The notes below the pieces were generated by a model, which saw only the letters and a program-made list of their open reading frames with translations, had not been told where the DNA came from and did not search any database. Both the position numbers and the translations under genes were made by a program. From assembly GCA_030867875.1 (NCBI GenBank), contig JAOWCC010001589.1, positions 77,523,537-77,587,536 of the forward strand: DNA of 64,000 bases, in the 5' to 3' direction. Shown in pieces: positions 12,301 to 21,228 of the stretch. The DNA is from Actinernus sp. WN-2022. Taxonomy: Eukaryota > Cnidaria > Anthozoa > Actiniaria > Actinernidae. The first letter of the stretch is position 1, and each line of letters starts with the position of its first letter.

Positions 12301-13135
12301 AAATTACACTCACTGCCAGTCACAATAACAACTGAACGGCTAGCCTGAACTGATAAAAAGTCAACACAGTTGCATGGGCTACCAAAAATCAGTAGATCAT
12401 GTTTTGAATAACACAGCGGCCACATTGAATTCTACAAAAACTGCACTCAGTAGTCCAAGTAACACTGGCCTGACCGAACTGGTAGAACTGAAGTCAACTC
12501 GGTTGGGCTATTTAAACAGATCATGTCTTGAATACGGCATAGCCGTCACATTGAATTCTAAAAAGACTGCACTCAGTGTAGTCACACTGGCCTGAACTGG
12601 TAAAAAGGCAACTCAGTTGGGCTATAAAATGGATCATGTCTTGTATATAACACAGCGGCCACATTGAATTGTAAAAACACTGCAAGTAAAAGTATCATCT
12701 TTATATTTTGGCGCAAGTTTTAACGGCACTTGTATGATAAATGGGTACCCGGTTCCGCTGGCCTCCGAGTTCCCACTGTCCATTAATGTGTGTATATAAA
12801 GTCACAAGTCACATGATGAAAAAGACAACATTTGATGGTTTTTGTGCAGAGCGACAGATATAAACTTACTGTAGAAGAGATTGTTTTAGGAACTCGTGGT
12901 TTCTGCTGACCCTATCAACAAGTAGATTGAAGTCCTTCTGCAGTTCTACTGCCTGTTCGTGCAGTCTCTTCGGGAGTGGTGCTGGGCAGAGTGTGAATGG
13001 TACGGGAACTGGGCTGTTTGTGGCTATATCGTGCAAGATTATTCCGTTGGTAATGCAGTAGTCTCTTCCCTCTGACGCCAAGAATTCTGCTTGCGTTTCG
13101 TCTAGTTGACTGATAAGAGGGTTTGGGAGAGCCAT
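463..13135 (-). CDS. GSS: Glutathione synthetase gene, ten coding exons, 3' end off window
   Basis: Glutathione synthetase is the cytosolic ATP-dependent ligase that joins gamma-glutamylcysteine to glycine, the last step of glutathione synthesis. Coding exons (high to low coordinate) are 12870-13135, 10372-10450, 7072-7236, 3129-3202, 2756-2842, 1967-2050, 1731-1800, 1257-1378, 824-893 and 463-544. All have AG acceptors and GT donors and the phases agree across every junction, giving 1,099 coding bases (366 codons plus one base). This matches residues 1 to about 370 of the 474-residue human enzyme, so roughly 105 C-terminal residues lie past the left edge. Recognisable blocks include PFTL and DFNLLVD in exon 1, RSDY and KQVELN in exon 3, AWNLYGSP in exon 4, [10 protein letters not shown] in exon 8, [10 protein letters not shown] in exon 9 and [10 protein letters not shown] in exon 10. 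The start is the first ATG after an in-frame TAA. Family assignment is firm. Exon 3's 3' boundary is the least certain point. Confidence 0.93.
824..893 (-). CDS. GSS: GSS exon 9
   Basis: A 70-bp exon between attcttcag and [22 protein letters not shown] aligns with human [15 protein letters not shown]. Confidence 0.95.
1257..1378 (-). CDS. GSS: GSS exon 8
   Basis: A 122-bp exon between ttttccag and [26 protein letters not shown] aligns with human [20 protein letters not shown], the most conserved block in the window. Confidence 0.95.
1731..1800 (-). CDS. GSS: GSS exon 7
   Basis: A 70-bp exon between cttttcag and [21 protein letters not shown] aligns with human DGQEIAVVYFRDGY, part of the ATP-grasp core. 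Confidence 0.93.
1967..2050 (-). CDS. GSS: GSS exon 6
   Basis: An 84-bp exon between ctttcag and [20 protein letters not shown] aligns with human ARNIHVIRRTFEDI, and TLYV continues the frame into exon 7. Confidence 0.92.
2199..2564. mobile_element. Short inverted-repeat DNA element (MITE), copy 1
   Basis: The left end GGGACCTTACGCAACCAG is repeated inverted at the right end (ctggttgcgtaaggtctc). The interior, including aacggtcaaaatgt and gtgcattttcacgtgca, is shared with 54,908-55,230. It lies in the GSS exon 5-6 intron and appears to split an older SINE-like remnant (2,148-2,198 and about 2,683-2,745) that resembles the 6,197-6,290 copy. No transposase is present. Confidence 0.65.
2605..2690. 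repeat. Repeat fragment shared with 5,487-5,560
   Basis: The words gacgaaggccggtctagcgc and ctcgaaacgtca match the second copy near 5,487. The second copy continues into a Penelope-like coding remnant, so this is probably the same family. Confidence 0.4.
2756..2842 (-). CDS. GSS: GSS exon 5
   Basis: An 87-bp exon between tttatcag and [18 protein letters not shown] and [10 protein letters not shown] align with human ALVLLIAQEK and FDQRAIENEL. Phases at both ends match the neighbouring exons. Confidence 0.9.
3129..3202 (-). CDS. GSS: GSS exon 4
   Basis: A 74-bp exon after ccttggcag, ending at GTAGGTAG. It reads [20 protein letters not shown] then YGSP, matching human AKAWELYGSP. It ends in phase 2, which suits exon 5. 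Confidence 0.88.
4700..4930 (+). repeat. Interspersed repeat carrying a hammerhead-like motif
   Basis: This stretch in the large GSS exon 3-4 intron surrounds the hammerhead-like motif at 4,822-4,866. Its own ends were not found. Confidence 0.3.
4822..4866 (+). ncRNA. Degenerate type I hammerhead ribozyme-like motif
   Basis: The order is: stem I strand gatgtg (4822-4827), core ccgacga (4828-4834), stem II gtcc/ggac with loop caataa (4835-4848), GAA (4849-4851), a self-complementary stem III acagctgt (4852-4859), one base T, then catggc as the other stem I strand. The canonical core is CTGANGA, so position U4 is C here, and the cleavage-site base is T rather than the usual C. Family knowledge: such ribozymes sit in retrozymes and Penelope-like elements of animals. 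This copy is probably inactive. Confidence 0.5.
5062..5130 (-). other. Exon-like segment of unknown origin
   Basis: A 69-bp open segment follows a strong pyrimidine-rich acceptor (atttgggcag) and ends at GTATGTTG. Only one frame is open. It lies in a GSS intron on the same strand, but its phase 2 on both sides cannot join exon 3 to exon 4, and the peptide does not resemble GSS. Confidence 0.2.
5487..5680 (-). mobile_element. Penelope-like retroelement remnant
   Basis: The minus-strand frame from about 5,672 to 5,563 reads [12 protein letters not shown], a phrase typical of the GIY-YIG endonuclease end of Penelope-like elements. It is only about 35 codons long and ends without a clear tail. 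The repeat word beside it recurs at 2,605. Confidence 0.4.
5938..6054. repeat. Long palindrome
   Basis: Arms agtaagataaagaattcg and its near complement, with the inner arms ccgatttacaaactc and gagtttgtaaatcgg, surround a short loop at about 5,990. It has the appearance of a small hairpin element. Confidence 0.55.
6197..6466 (-). mobile_element. tRNA-derived SINE
   Basis: Read on the minus strand, the head at 6,466-6,393 has an A box (TTAGCTCAGTGGTTAAG) and a B box (GGGTTCAAACC), as in tRNA. The body runs to a (CTTTA)n tail at 6,197. A truncated relative with the B-box region lies at 13,800-13,935 on the plus strand. Pol III promoter boxes are visible; no coding capacity. Confidence 0.75.
6832..7010 (+). 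repeat. Minisatellite, unit about 27 bp
   Basis: Six or seven imperfect copies of ctattgactatgtcttatgt repeat head to tail. It accounts for the tyrosine/cysteine-rich open frames found here. It lies just beyond GSS exon 3. Confidence 0.6.
7072..7236 (-). CDS. GSS: GSS exon 3 (substrate/metal-binding region)
   Basis: The acceptor atccacag opens the frame [11 protein letters not shown], aligned to human TVFLGLNRSDY. KQVELN keeps the Glu and Asn of the metal-binding KQIEIN motif. After that the sequence ([11 protein letters not shown]) is shorter and more divergent than the usual SFGGL stretch. The 3' boundary at 7,072 uses donor GTATTT, which keeps phase 0 with exon 4; the alternative donor at 7,079 would break the phase. 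Confidence 0.85.
7541..7665. repeat. Small inverted repeat
   Basis: cacgtgcgggctacaatctg at the left is mirrored by attatagcccgacacgtg at the right, with ctgataat repeated inside. It is a candidate short hairpin element in the GSS exon 2-3 intron. Confidence 0.45.
8040..8335. repeat. AT-rich stretch with CAATTGAT words
   Basis: At least seven copies of caattgat or close variants occur, densest at 8,265-8,330. The rest of 7,700-9,270 shows nothing else recognisable. Confidence 0.35.
9276..9724. repeat. Nested palindromes
   Basis: An outer pair (gtcctcattaattattc at 9,280 and gaataattaatgaggag at 9,560), a central pair around ccagtaactgg (9,370-9,440), and a 60-bp-armed palindrome at 9,597-9,724 centred on cctcggctgcgcctcgg lie side by side. 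No gene is present. This is likely a hairpin-type element cluster in the GSS intron. Confidence 0.5.
10372..10450 (-). CDS. GSS: GSS exon 2
   Basis: A 79-bp exon between a tttacag acceptor and a GTGAAT donor. Completing the split codon from exon 1 gives [14 protein letters not shown], aligned to human ARLFDIHKQVLKEG. It ends in phase 0. Confidence 0.9.
10490..10696. repeat. Minisatellite, left half (unit about 115-120 bp)
   Basis: Units contain cacattgaattctacaaaaa, gcctgaactg and actcagttgggctataaaatg. The array resumes at 12,241 beyond an inserted LINE. Confidence 0.65.
10697..12240 (+). mobile_element. LINE reverse-transcriptase remnant, itself interrupted
   Basis: The frame around 10,730-10,800 reads [15 protein letters not shown], part of the reverse transcriptase thumb region of CR1/L2-type LINEs. 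It resumes at about 11,797 with [10 protein letters not shown] and continues as [11 protein letters not shown] and GAKTWNAL to a stop at 12,032. A 3' untranslated stretch ends in aaataaagatgaaccta at 12,240. Stops and frame breaks make it a pseudogene. The break between the halves is an inserted DNA element (10,973-11,796). Confidence 0.75.
10973..11796. mobile_element. Compound inverted-repeat element with interleaved arms
   Basis: Both ends carry catacacgactttcataatg. Inside, arm A (10,973-11,218) is mirrored by A' (about 11,385-11,636), while arm B (11,219-11,375) is mirrored by B' (11,637-11,796), so the order is A-B-A'-B'. Related sequence occurs at about 48,850-49,120 and 49,625-49,730. 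No transposase was found. Confidence 0.7.
12241..12690. repeat. Minisatellite, right half
   Basis: It continues the array of 10,490-10,696. Units begin gaataacacagcggccac and end gatcatgtctt, so the LINE junction falls exactly between two adjoining words of one unit. Confidence 0.65.
12870..13135 (-). CDS. GSS: GSS exon 1 (N-terminus)
   Basis: It encodes 88 residues plus two bases from ATG at 13,135 and ends at a GTAAGT donor (64-69 of the 12,8xx line). An in-frame TAA lies about nine codons upstream with no ATG between, which fixes the start. Residues [10 protein letters not shown] and [10 protein letters not shown] match the animal GSS N-terminal region. Confidence 0.93.
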
Positions 13136-15019
13136 GTCTAGAGTTGAAGTTTGGCTTGTGTATGAGTAGGATTAGTCTCAACTTGGCCTGTGTATAAGTC
13201 GTCTATAAGAGACAAATAATTGTAACAGTTAATACCCTATAGCAATTTCAACTTATGTCTTCAATTTTATTTTGTTTTTTAATAAAAGTATGAAACAGAC
13301 TTTGCCTATCTGTATAACATAAAAATACTTAGCAGGGTTACTTAGGAATGTTCTACGAAGAGTCCGGCGAAATAATCCAGAACTTCTCGTCTTAGGTTCT
13401 TCTATATATTTCTTTGTGAAATAAAAGTCCAGAGTCCAAACTATCCAGTTAATTGTACATCGTAGCTGTTCCCATCAGTGACGTATCCATGGTGATCGTG
13501 CGTTCTCGACAGCTGCACCTTTATTATGGAAGGCTCAAGCTTAGTCATAGTGTAGATGTTTGTAAAAGGAGACGTACGACGTATCTTTTTAAGGGCTTTT
13601 TAATAATCTTATTTTTTTACATAATAAGTATGATGGTGTTATTGTAAAGCGCCTATGGACAGTACAAGAATAGGCGCTAAATAAATGTTACATTATTATT
13701 ATATGCACTTAATGCTTTCGACCAGGTAGAGAGAACACATCACGGTATACAAAGCTCAGATTTATGCTATATCGAGCGAAAAACTACTCCCCCCTACCCA
13801 GGGTTAGCTCCGTGAGGTTCAAAGCCCCGGCCGGACCAACACTCGGGCATTCCTTTGGTCTTTTATTTGGATGACGGACCAGCATGCCTCGCCTATTCTC
13901 AGCTGACAGGGACCATTGCTGTCGCACCACTTTTTTTTTTTTTAAATTATATATCAGTATATAAAGTTACAAGATATTTCCTTTCGTTCCTCTGCATCTA
14001 ATAAATTACTCAGAAAACAAATTATTGCGAAGAACCATCGGGTTTTCGTTTTACGATAATTTGTGTTGACCTTAGTGGCGAAAAATAGGCTGTCCCACGT
14101 CAAAAAATCAATTTTCAATTTAAATTTAAGGTAATTGAAATACTAGCGACTACTTTTAAAGTTATGTCTGCTTATATACCTTACCGATAAGTAAAAAAAA
14201 TCCAGGAGCCGTAAGTCTTCAAGTCGTTTATTCCGATTTTAATTTCCACAAATATCCTTGTCGCATGGTTTTGGGTAAATTATTTACGTTACCATGACCT
14301 AGATCGAGTGATTTCGCAGCATAAATTGTCATATCCAGAGATGTATTTTGACCGTTTCCCCTTACTACATAAGCTCTTTAATACAACAAACGTAAAACAG
14401 GACTTATCATAACACACAACGATAAAAAAAAGAAAGTAGCTAATCGATTGGAGGCAAAATTTTCTGGACAGTAAATTACATGAAATATTTTGTATACAAA
14501 ACATGACAAGTGCACAACTGTAATCTTTAATAGACTTACTCAAATAGTACTATATAATAACTAGAGTAACTATCAGTTAGGAAGTGCGTGCGTTCGAAAA
14601 GAATCATATTTTGAAGTAATATAAATTTCATTCAGATTTTAGAAATGTATTCGTTTGGTGAAACCAAGGAAAGTACCGAAAAAATATACCTCTTCTAATT
14701 TTTTTTTTTTACATCATACCCTTTTGTCTGATTGCGTCTAGAGGAAATGGACTAGTAAACAAATGAATAATGAATATATTTATTCTCATTGTTTACAATT
14801 ATCGTATGAATATCAATTCAACTGGTTACCCTTGTGCTAGACTTATCTGCTATATGTACACATGCAATTCTTACTTGGAAGATTTGCCTCTGGCTCCCTG
14901 GGTATAAAACTATATAGTAACATAACTAATATATTTTAACTGTTTTTAACGGTAACGGTATAAGATTTGATGTGTAATGTATACTAACATGCATTAAGGA
15001 AGCTGTCTAGTTCAAACGA
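13136..15019. other. Region upstream of GSS, no gene seen
   Basis: The GSS 5' untranslated region and promoter should start here, but no TATA box or clear initiator is convincing. A plus-strand SINE fragment with tRNA T-arm sequence (ggttcaaagccccggcc) lies at about 13,800-13,935, followed by a T run. From 13,940 to 15,019 only AT-rich sequence is visible. Confidence 0.4.
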
Positions 15020-16012
15020 TTTTAAGCACAAATTATTTTCAATGGTTCCTATTTTAGAAAAGCTTCATTTAAAGTTTTGTAAGCGGGTTTTAAGGATCCA
15101 TACCAAAGCAACGAACCTAGCAGTGTATGCTGAGTTGGGTAGGATGCCTTTGATTTTACACGTAGCTGTTTTGGTGGTTAAGTACTGGCTGCGTTTAAAT
15201 GATGCTACGTACAGTGACACCCTTGTTGGCAAAGCATCACGTGTCTGTATGGAGTCCAATTCTCCAGGTGTTTGTTTTGCAAACTTGGTCTTGAAAATAT
15301 GTGGTTTCGATAAGGTATCGAATCTTTGTATACCTTTGAAACAAATTAGTACTTTCGTGAAACATTTAAAGTTAAAATTGTTCGATTCGTTTGTTAAGTT
15401 TTGGGAATTCAAGATATTGAATGGGTGCAGTGATTCATCAGCGGTTGTTGGAGGTAAAATGCGAATGTTTCGGTGTGTTAAATCTAACTTCGGTTATGAG
15501 CATTATCTTGACAACGTTACTAATGCATTACACCGAAGTGCTGTCACAAAATTAAGAATTTCAGCACACAAGTTACCAGTTGAAACCGGGCGTTATAAAA
15601 AAATAGATTACGTTTCTCGTGTATGTCCTCTGTGTACATGCAATAAGGTCGGTGATGAATTTCACTTTTTGTTTGACTGCAAGCATTCTAATTTTCTTGA
15701 GTTAAAAGAAAATTTCCTTAGAACCATTCTTGCTGTTAATGCTAATTTCCGTTTTTTCAATGATAAATCGTTGTTCTTGTATTTATTGACTATGAAGGAC
15801 AAATCAGTAAATATAATTTTTGCAAACTATTGTTATAACGTCCTAGAGCAAGCAAACAGGTTAATTGACTGTTAATTAGATTACAAATAGGTCCAGTCTT
15901 GTGTATTATGTATCCTATTGTAATTACTATTATGTAACCATATTTTATTCATTCTTTAATATTAGCTGATGTACCTTTTTTGGTATAAAGTTTAATAAAA
16001 TTATTATTATTA
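15020..16012 (+). mobile_element. 5'-truncated LINE, 3' end
   Basis: The open frame 15,042-15,875 (277 codons) matches the C-terminal part of the LINE at 34,410-38,256: both read EKLHLKFCKR, TNLAVYAELGR and RISAHK..VE.GRY. The tail has a Cys/His cluster (CPLCTCNKVGDEFHFLFDC) like that of other LINE C-termini. The 3' end is a short ATT repeat at 16,005. It is uninterrupted across the retained part and so is relatively young. Confidence 0.85.
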
Positions 16013-16613
16013 AACACGTCCTGCATTAATGTCTAGCAATATTTTCGTTTGAATGGTCTACTACAGGCATATAGCATCCTAACCATGTTTAAGTTTACTT
16101 TCTTCACTATTTTGTAAAAGTCATTGCATAAAGTTTTCAAGTAAATTCGGACCATGCAGTTATCGAAATATCGTGAGCCGTAAAATAAACAAAACGGCTG
16201 CTCGCTTAGTTCCCAGACCGGTAGTACGTGGCCCACTTTAAAGCTTGACTCACTCGCTGAGCGCAAAGCATAACACTAAATAAACTTTTGCTTCAGTGTA
16301 GTTTCACGTTTACGGCAGATCCTTGTCTTGTTACTATTATTAAAAGGTTTCGGCAGAAATCATTGTAGATGTTTGCGTATTAAAATCTCAACTCTTCTTG
16401 GAGTCTCAATTTCCATGTGCATGCAATCAGTCAGGCGTGAACGTGTCGGTCTAATTTTTTACAGAACATCAACAGAGTTTTGAAGCAACGTTTGTCATAT
16501 TGAAGGACGTGCAAAAACTTCTATACTCTTACCAGAAAACTTCTACTGGGAAAGTGCAATTCCTTTTGAATTAAAACAGCTTTTATGCTTCGGATCCGAT
16601 CAGTCAGTTCGCG
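16013..16613. other. No feature recognised
   Basis: Ordinary AT-rich sequence with no repeat, splice pattern or coding signal that could be supported. Confidence 0.3.
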
Positions 16614-16775
16614 ATGCCGCCCCAGCCGGAATTAGAGGCGTCAGAGAACAACGATAGCTGGATGTGTTTCTCGTCTTTCCGCTCCAGCAGCAATAATATT
16701 GACGCGAGAAGAGACGATATGTGGTTAAGTTTCGAATTTGATCAGTCACCACGCTTTGATGAGCAACACTTATGA
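16614..16775 (+). CDS. Hypothetical small open frame, 53 codons
   Basis: It starts MPPQPELEASENNDSW and ends RFDEQHL. The start context gcgATGc is acceptable, and the peptide is acidic and serine-rich, without membrane segments. I do not recognise it. It could be a small protein or the first exon of a gene whose other exons were not found. No repeat overlaps it, which makes it less likely to be transposon debris. Confidence 0.25.
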   Translation: MPPQPELEASENNDSWMCFSSFRSSSNNIDARRDDMWLSFEFDQSPRFDEQHL

Positions 16776-16982
16776 ATTTCTTCAGCATATTACCGAGATA
16801 AATCACTACTCACCGGCACTGTTCAAACCACGAGGCGAACCGTAAATCGTAATGCATCATGGACATGCTGAGTTAATTTATGCGCAAAGGTACAAACCCA
16901 CGTTTTTCGTGTTTGGATTGCGCATGTGGACCACTGGTAGCCCGCGTTAAGATTAGTATGCGTTCTCGCTCTCGCTCGAACG

Positions 16983-17640
16983 CAATAATAATAATAATAA
17001 TAATTTAAATATTTATACAGGAAGCAAACCTCACCCTAAGGTGATTTTCAGGAAGGTCCTGTATTAGTGTAAAAACATAAAAATATAAAAATGTCTATGA
17101 ATCTACAAAAGGTTAAAATCTAGTAATATAAGGTATTAATTAAAAAATAGCTATAAACATAATAACAACAATAACGTACTACTATATATAAGTAACTAGA
17201 TAAATCGTTTAAATTGATCTAGATTTAGAATGTTTCTCGTGCTCTCAGATAGCAAATTCCAGTCCTGAATGGCATGAAAACAAAGGCGACGTTGGCCAAA
17301 CGAGCTACGAGATTTAAGCTTATAGATGTCGTTCTTACTTCTGGTATTGTAGTCGTGCATGTCTCTCTTTAAAGTAAAAGTAAAATCCCAGTCTATAAAA
17401 CCATTTAAGCATTTAAAAACAAATAAGATACGGTGCTTTCTGCGTCTCTCTGATAAGGAATCCCAGCCAAGTTCTTCCAAGGCCTCTGAAGCAGAAGAGT
17501 GCTTGGACTTATTTAAAATTAGCTTTGCTGCTCTGTTTTGAAGAAGTTGAAGGGATTGAGAATACTTGAGAATACTTGAGAATTCATGCAGAGAATTCGA
17601 CATCGTTGTAATTTTGTAGGTGTAGGAAGGGGAAAATGGG
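16983..17640 (-). mobile_element. 5'-truncated LINE, 3' end
   Basis: The minus-strand frame 17,660-17,196 reads LLQNRAAKLIL, ALEELGWDSL and DMHDYNTRSK, typical of the C-terminus of CR1/L2-type reverse transcriptases. The 3' end is an (ATT)n run at 16,983-17,005. The frame is intact over the part kept. Confidence 0.8.
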
Positions 17641-17642
17641 GG

Positions 17643-17703
17643 GAGGGGGCTGGGCCACAAAGGTGAGAGGCGAAGCGATTAACCACTGCGCCATCCTGGC
17701 TCC
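17643..17703 (-). mobile_element. tRNA-derived SINE head
   Basis: On the minus strand it reads ggatggcgcagtggttaatc and cttcgcctctcacc, matching the heads of the SINEs at 22,570 and 23,005. The body is missing because the LINE next to it begins here. Confidence 0.6.
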
Positions 17704-18514
17704 CTTTCTATGGTGTCATAGGAAGCCATCACTAAGCGGGTCATTAGTTAATGAATTGACAGCAGCTGTCAATAAAACCGTGCAATGTCATTAGTGAGCT
17801 CGAGTACGCATCACATTTAATTTCGATTAAATGTTTTATTTATATGATGTCTTCAGGAACAAGTAAAACGAAAGAAAACAAGTCAGCCCTAGGATCTACA
17901 TATGGCCGCCTCATCACGTCCAAGTCGAATCAAATCACTCACGTGATCATGCTGACGTGGATATTATATACCGCCAGGGTCCCGTTTTAGGCACGAGCAA
18001 CCAAGCGAAGCGAGGGAGCCATCTAGGGGGGTCATGAACCTTATGAACTTGGATTTTTTTGTGCAGGCACGTGCCCTTTTGCCTTAAGGCAGCTACATCA
18101 CTGAGGTATAACCGGATCCGACGGGATAGCAACGTGTCAATCATGAATGGAAAAACGCATGCTCATTGGCCAGAAGAAAAAGGTCATGCATTTTTATTGG
18201 GCGTAACTAAAACCCGAGTAACAACCAACCCAGCAAAAGTATTTCTCTCAAACTGCCTATTGATTAAACGCAAAAAACTTTGTCTAATTAAACTTTACAT
18301 ATCCGCTGGGAAGAAAATTCGGGTCTGATTATCAAATGTACTTACGTGATAACGATTCCATCGGATACGAACGTGGTTTCTTAGTCGTGATTGTCGCATT
18401 CTGAAACTGGTTACGATTCCAGGTGGACCAGTCGACCGATTAGAAATTCGGCAAAACAAAAGTACAAAAATGGTTAGCGACTATCGTGAATTAGTATAAA
18501 CCAACTAGTGGACT

Positions 18515-18770
18515 ATTACAAATCCTGCATTCTGATTGGCTACGCTACTATAGGTCTATTTGTGATAGCCCATGGTAGAGAAAAACCGCACGCATTTTCA
18601 CGAAATAATTTTTTTTTTCAACTCCAATTTGTTTCTTTCTATTATTTTCTACTATCACCCTCATGGGCTACGAGTTAAATAGCCCATTCGGCTGCGCCTC
18701 ATGGGCTATTGACTCGTAGCCCGTTCGGGCTGCGGGTCTAATTGTTAATTGGTATTGCTGTTGTGCAGTT
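18515..18770. mobile_element. Hairpin-type short element
   Basis: catgggctacgagttaaata and gggctattgactcgtagccc form inverted pairs, and the end reads gcgggtctaattgttaa. The same end occurs inverted at 29,560-29,610. No coding capacity. Confidence 0.5.
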
Positions 18771-19146
18771 TACCCCCAGCAAGATACGGGCGATTTTCGC
18801 TACGGTCACGTGTTCGATGACGTCACGTGGTTTGATAGACTTGCTACAAGTCGACCTCTTTTCCTAACTTAGAACGAGCGCGAAGCGCGACCGGAATCGA
18901 GCGAACAACTAACCGAAGCGGAAAAAAATTAAAGGACTTTAAGAAAGTCTAGTGGTTCGATTGACAAGGATTGTTGTCTGCTAGTGTTGGTTTGTCCTTT
19001 AGAAAACACAAGTAAACAATCTTACTTTTGAGCTTAATTTATTTTAGCAAGAAGTTTAGCGAAAATTTTGCTCTTCCGAAAGTCCAAAATACTTTAGTCC
19101 ATTCCCAGTTTTGTTGCGGAATCGTTTCGGGTACTGATAGGGAGTC

Positions 19147-19400
19147 ATTTCGGGTCGGAGATCATTTCAGGTGCGGCTTGAACAGTTTCGGGGATCATTT
19201 CGGGTTTAGGATCATTTCGGGTTTAGGATCATTTCGGGTTGAGGATCATTTCGGGTTGAGGATCATTTCGGGTTGAGGATCATTTCGGGTTGAGGATCAT
19301 TTCGGGTTGAGGATCATTTCGGGTTCGGGGATCATTTCGGGTTCGGAGATCATTTCGGGTTGAGGATCATTTCGGGTTCGGGGATCATTTCGGGTTCAGG
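19147..19400 (+). repeat. Tandem array, unit about 15-17 bp
   Basis: About 15 copies of ggatcatttcgggttga, with variants carrying cgg in place of ga, stand head to tail. The first units (from 19,120) are more diverged. Confidence 0.8.
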
Positions 19401-19759
19401 GAATCACTGACTTCTCCTATCACTGACTTTCCCTATCCCGGGCTGGTGGGGACATATTTTTGTGCACGCTGTGTGTGCCGTGGCGCAAACTATTGTTCCG
19501 AAGCTTTTTTTTTACGCTCAGTTCTTCAACATTTCAGAAACGCCGAAGCGGCTTGCCACTGTAAATGTATTTGTGTTGGGCAGACGGACAATCTTGATTT
19601 ATCCACGGTTTATAAACATCAGTTGTACACGAAAGGTGTACCATTGCAATAAAACATATGTACATTAGTAGTGATTAATAGTGTCATAGGCCTCTTTTTA
19701 TTCGATAAATATTACCTTTGTCAATATTTATACACCAATTATTAGTGGTGTGGAGTGAC

Positions 19760-21228
19760 CGGAAGGCCTGACTGGCAATTCGTTAGTACGTTGTTGTTTT
19801 TAAGGTATTTACATAATGCCGGTTAAAATCCTCAGCAATGTTAGCAGAGGAAATGAGAGTTTGGTCTCCTATTTTGATTTCAGAGACATTGGTTGATTTG
19901 CTTTGTCGACTTTGCAGGTCATTAAATTAATTTCCAAGTTTTTCTTGGGTCATTTTAATTGGCTTCAAGATTGTTAGTGAAATATTTGCGTTTTTTCTTG
20001 CTTAATGGTCAGAGTTGTTGACGTTATTTCGAGCTACTTTATACTGTTCCCAAATCGTATGGTCGTTTGTTGACGCTAGTTTTCTTTTTAAAAAGTCCAT
20101 TTTGTAATCATTTGTAATCCACGGGGATTATTTTTGTCCTAAGTGGTGCATGTTTATCAATGACACTCATTAGAGCGTGTTTCCATACTAAGACATTTTC
20201 TTTGGGTTATTGTAAGTAGAAACGATATTCCATTCTTTTTGCTTTAGATCGAGTAGAAAATTATCTTTGTTAAAATGCCTAAGCTGCCTCGCCTGAATGG
20301 TCTTACGAACACCAGAGCGTACATAAGTGATTTTACGAGTTAGATAGATGAGGGAGTGATCGCTGATACCAAGTTGGAGAACAACCGAATTTGAGACCTT
20401 TTCCGGGAAGTTTGTTAAACATAGGTCTATTAGAGTTCTCGAGGTTTCGGTTATTCTTGTTGGCTCAGTGATCATCTGACTCAATCCGTAAATATCCATG
20501 ATATTCAAAAGATGAAAGGAGTTACAATCAGTAGCATCTGGTAGCAAATTACAATTTAGGTATCCCAATAAATATAGCTCTAAGTTCTCCGCATCAATTT
20601 TGTCAATAAGTTGCTCAAGAGCTAAATAGATCCGGAGAGGACTGCGGAGGTCGATACCAAGTACTAATTAGAAATGGCTTGGAGCGAGGTTTAGTGATCT
20701 TTACAGTTAGGCATTCAAGCTTATCTGAGCTTAGGTCTTCACGATTTTGGAAATTGATATTATTTCGTATGTAAAAACAAACACCACCACCATTTCTTCC
20801 ATTGATATTCCGGTCTTTCCGAATTATTTCAAAGTCGGGTAAATAAACCTCCTCATCCCGGATGGTTGGGTCTAATTTTGTTCCATTAATTGCTAAAATA
20901 TCGCTTCTTTTGGAATTAATTATAATTACTCATGAAGACTCTAAGTTCATCTATGTGGGCAAGTAAGCTGTTAATATTTAGGCATGCCATGACAAATCCA
21001 CGGTCAAAGTTAATATTTACAGGACTTACTGACTCACCATTGTGCGTAGGTTTATAGGCAATATCAGGTTTTGACCTAACGTGTCTGTCGGACTCCCAGG
21101 CGGCAAAACCCTAATCCCCCCTGACGTGTGTGGTATAATTTTCAGCTAGAAGAGTAGTGCCGGCTTTTGACAGATGTAAGCCACCGCGATTTAGGTGTTC
21201 TTTGGTTATATTGTTGTTTTCAATAAAG
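19760..21228 (-). mobile_element. LINE remnant: ORF1 end and endonuclease
   Basis: On the minus strand the frame near 21,200 reads LNRGGLHLSKAGTTLLAENY, like the end of a SGNH-type ORF1. It is followed by NGRNGGGVCFYIR and ISTWYRPP of an APE endonuclease, then TSRTLIDLCLTN and GISDHSLIY (ORF 20,568-20,188). Stops break it in several places and the reverse transcriptase is missing. Element R (21,229) has cut into its 5' side. Confidence 0.75.
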
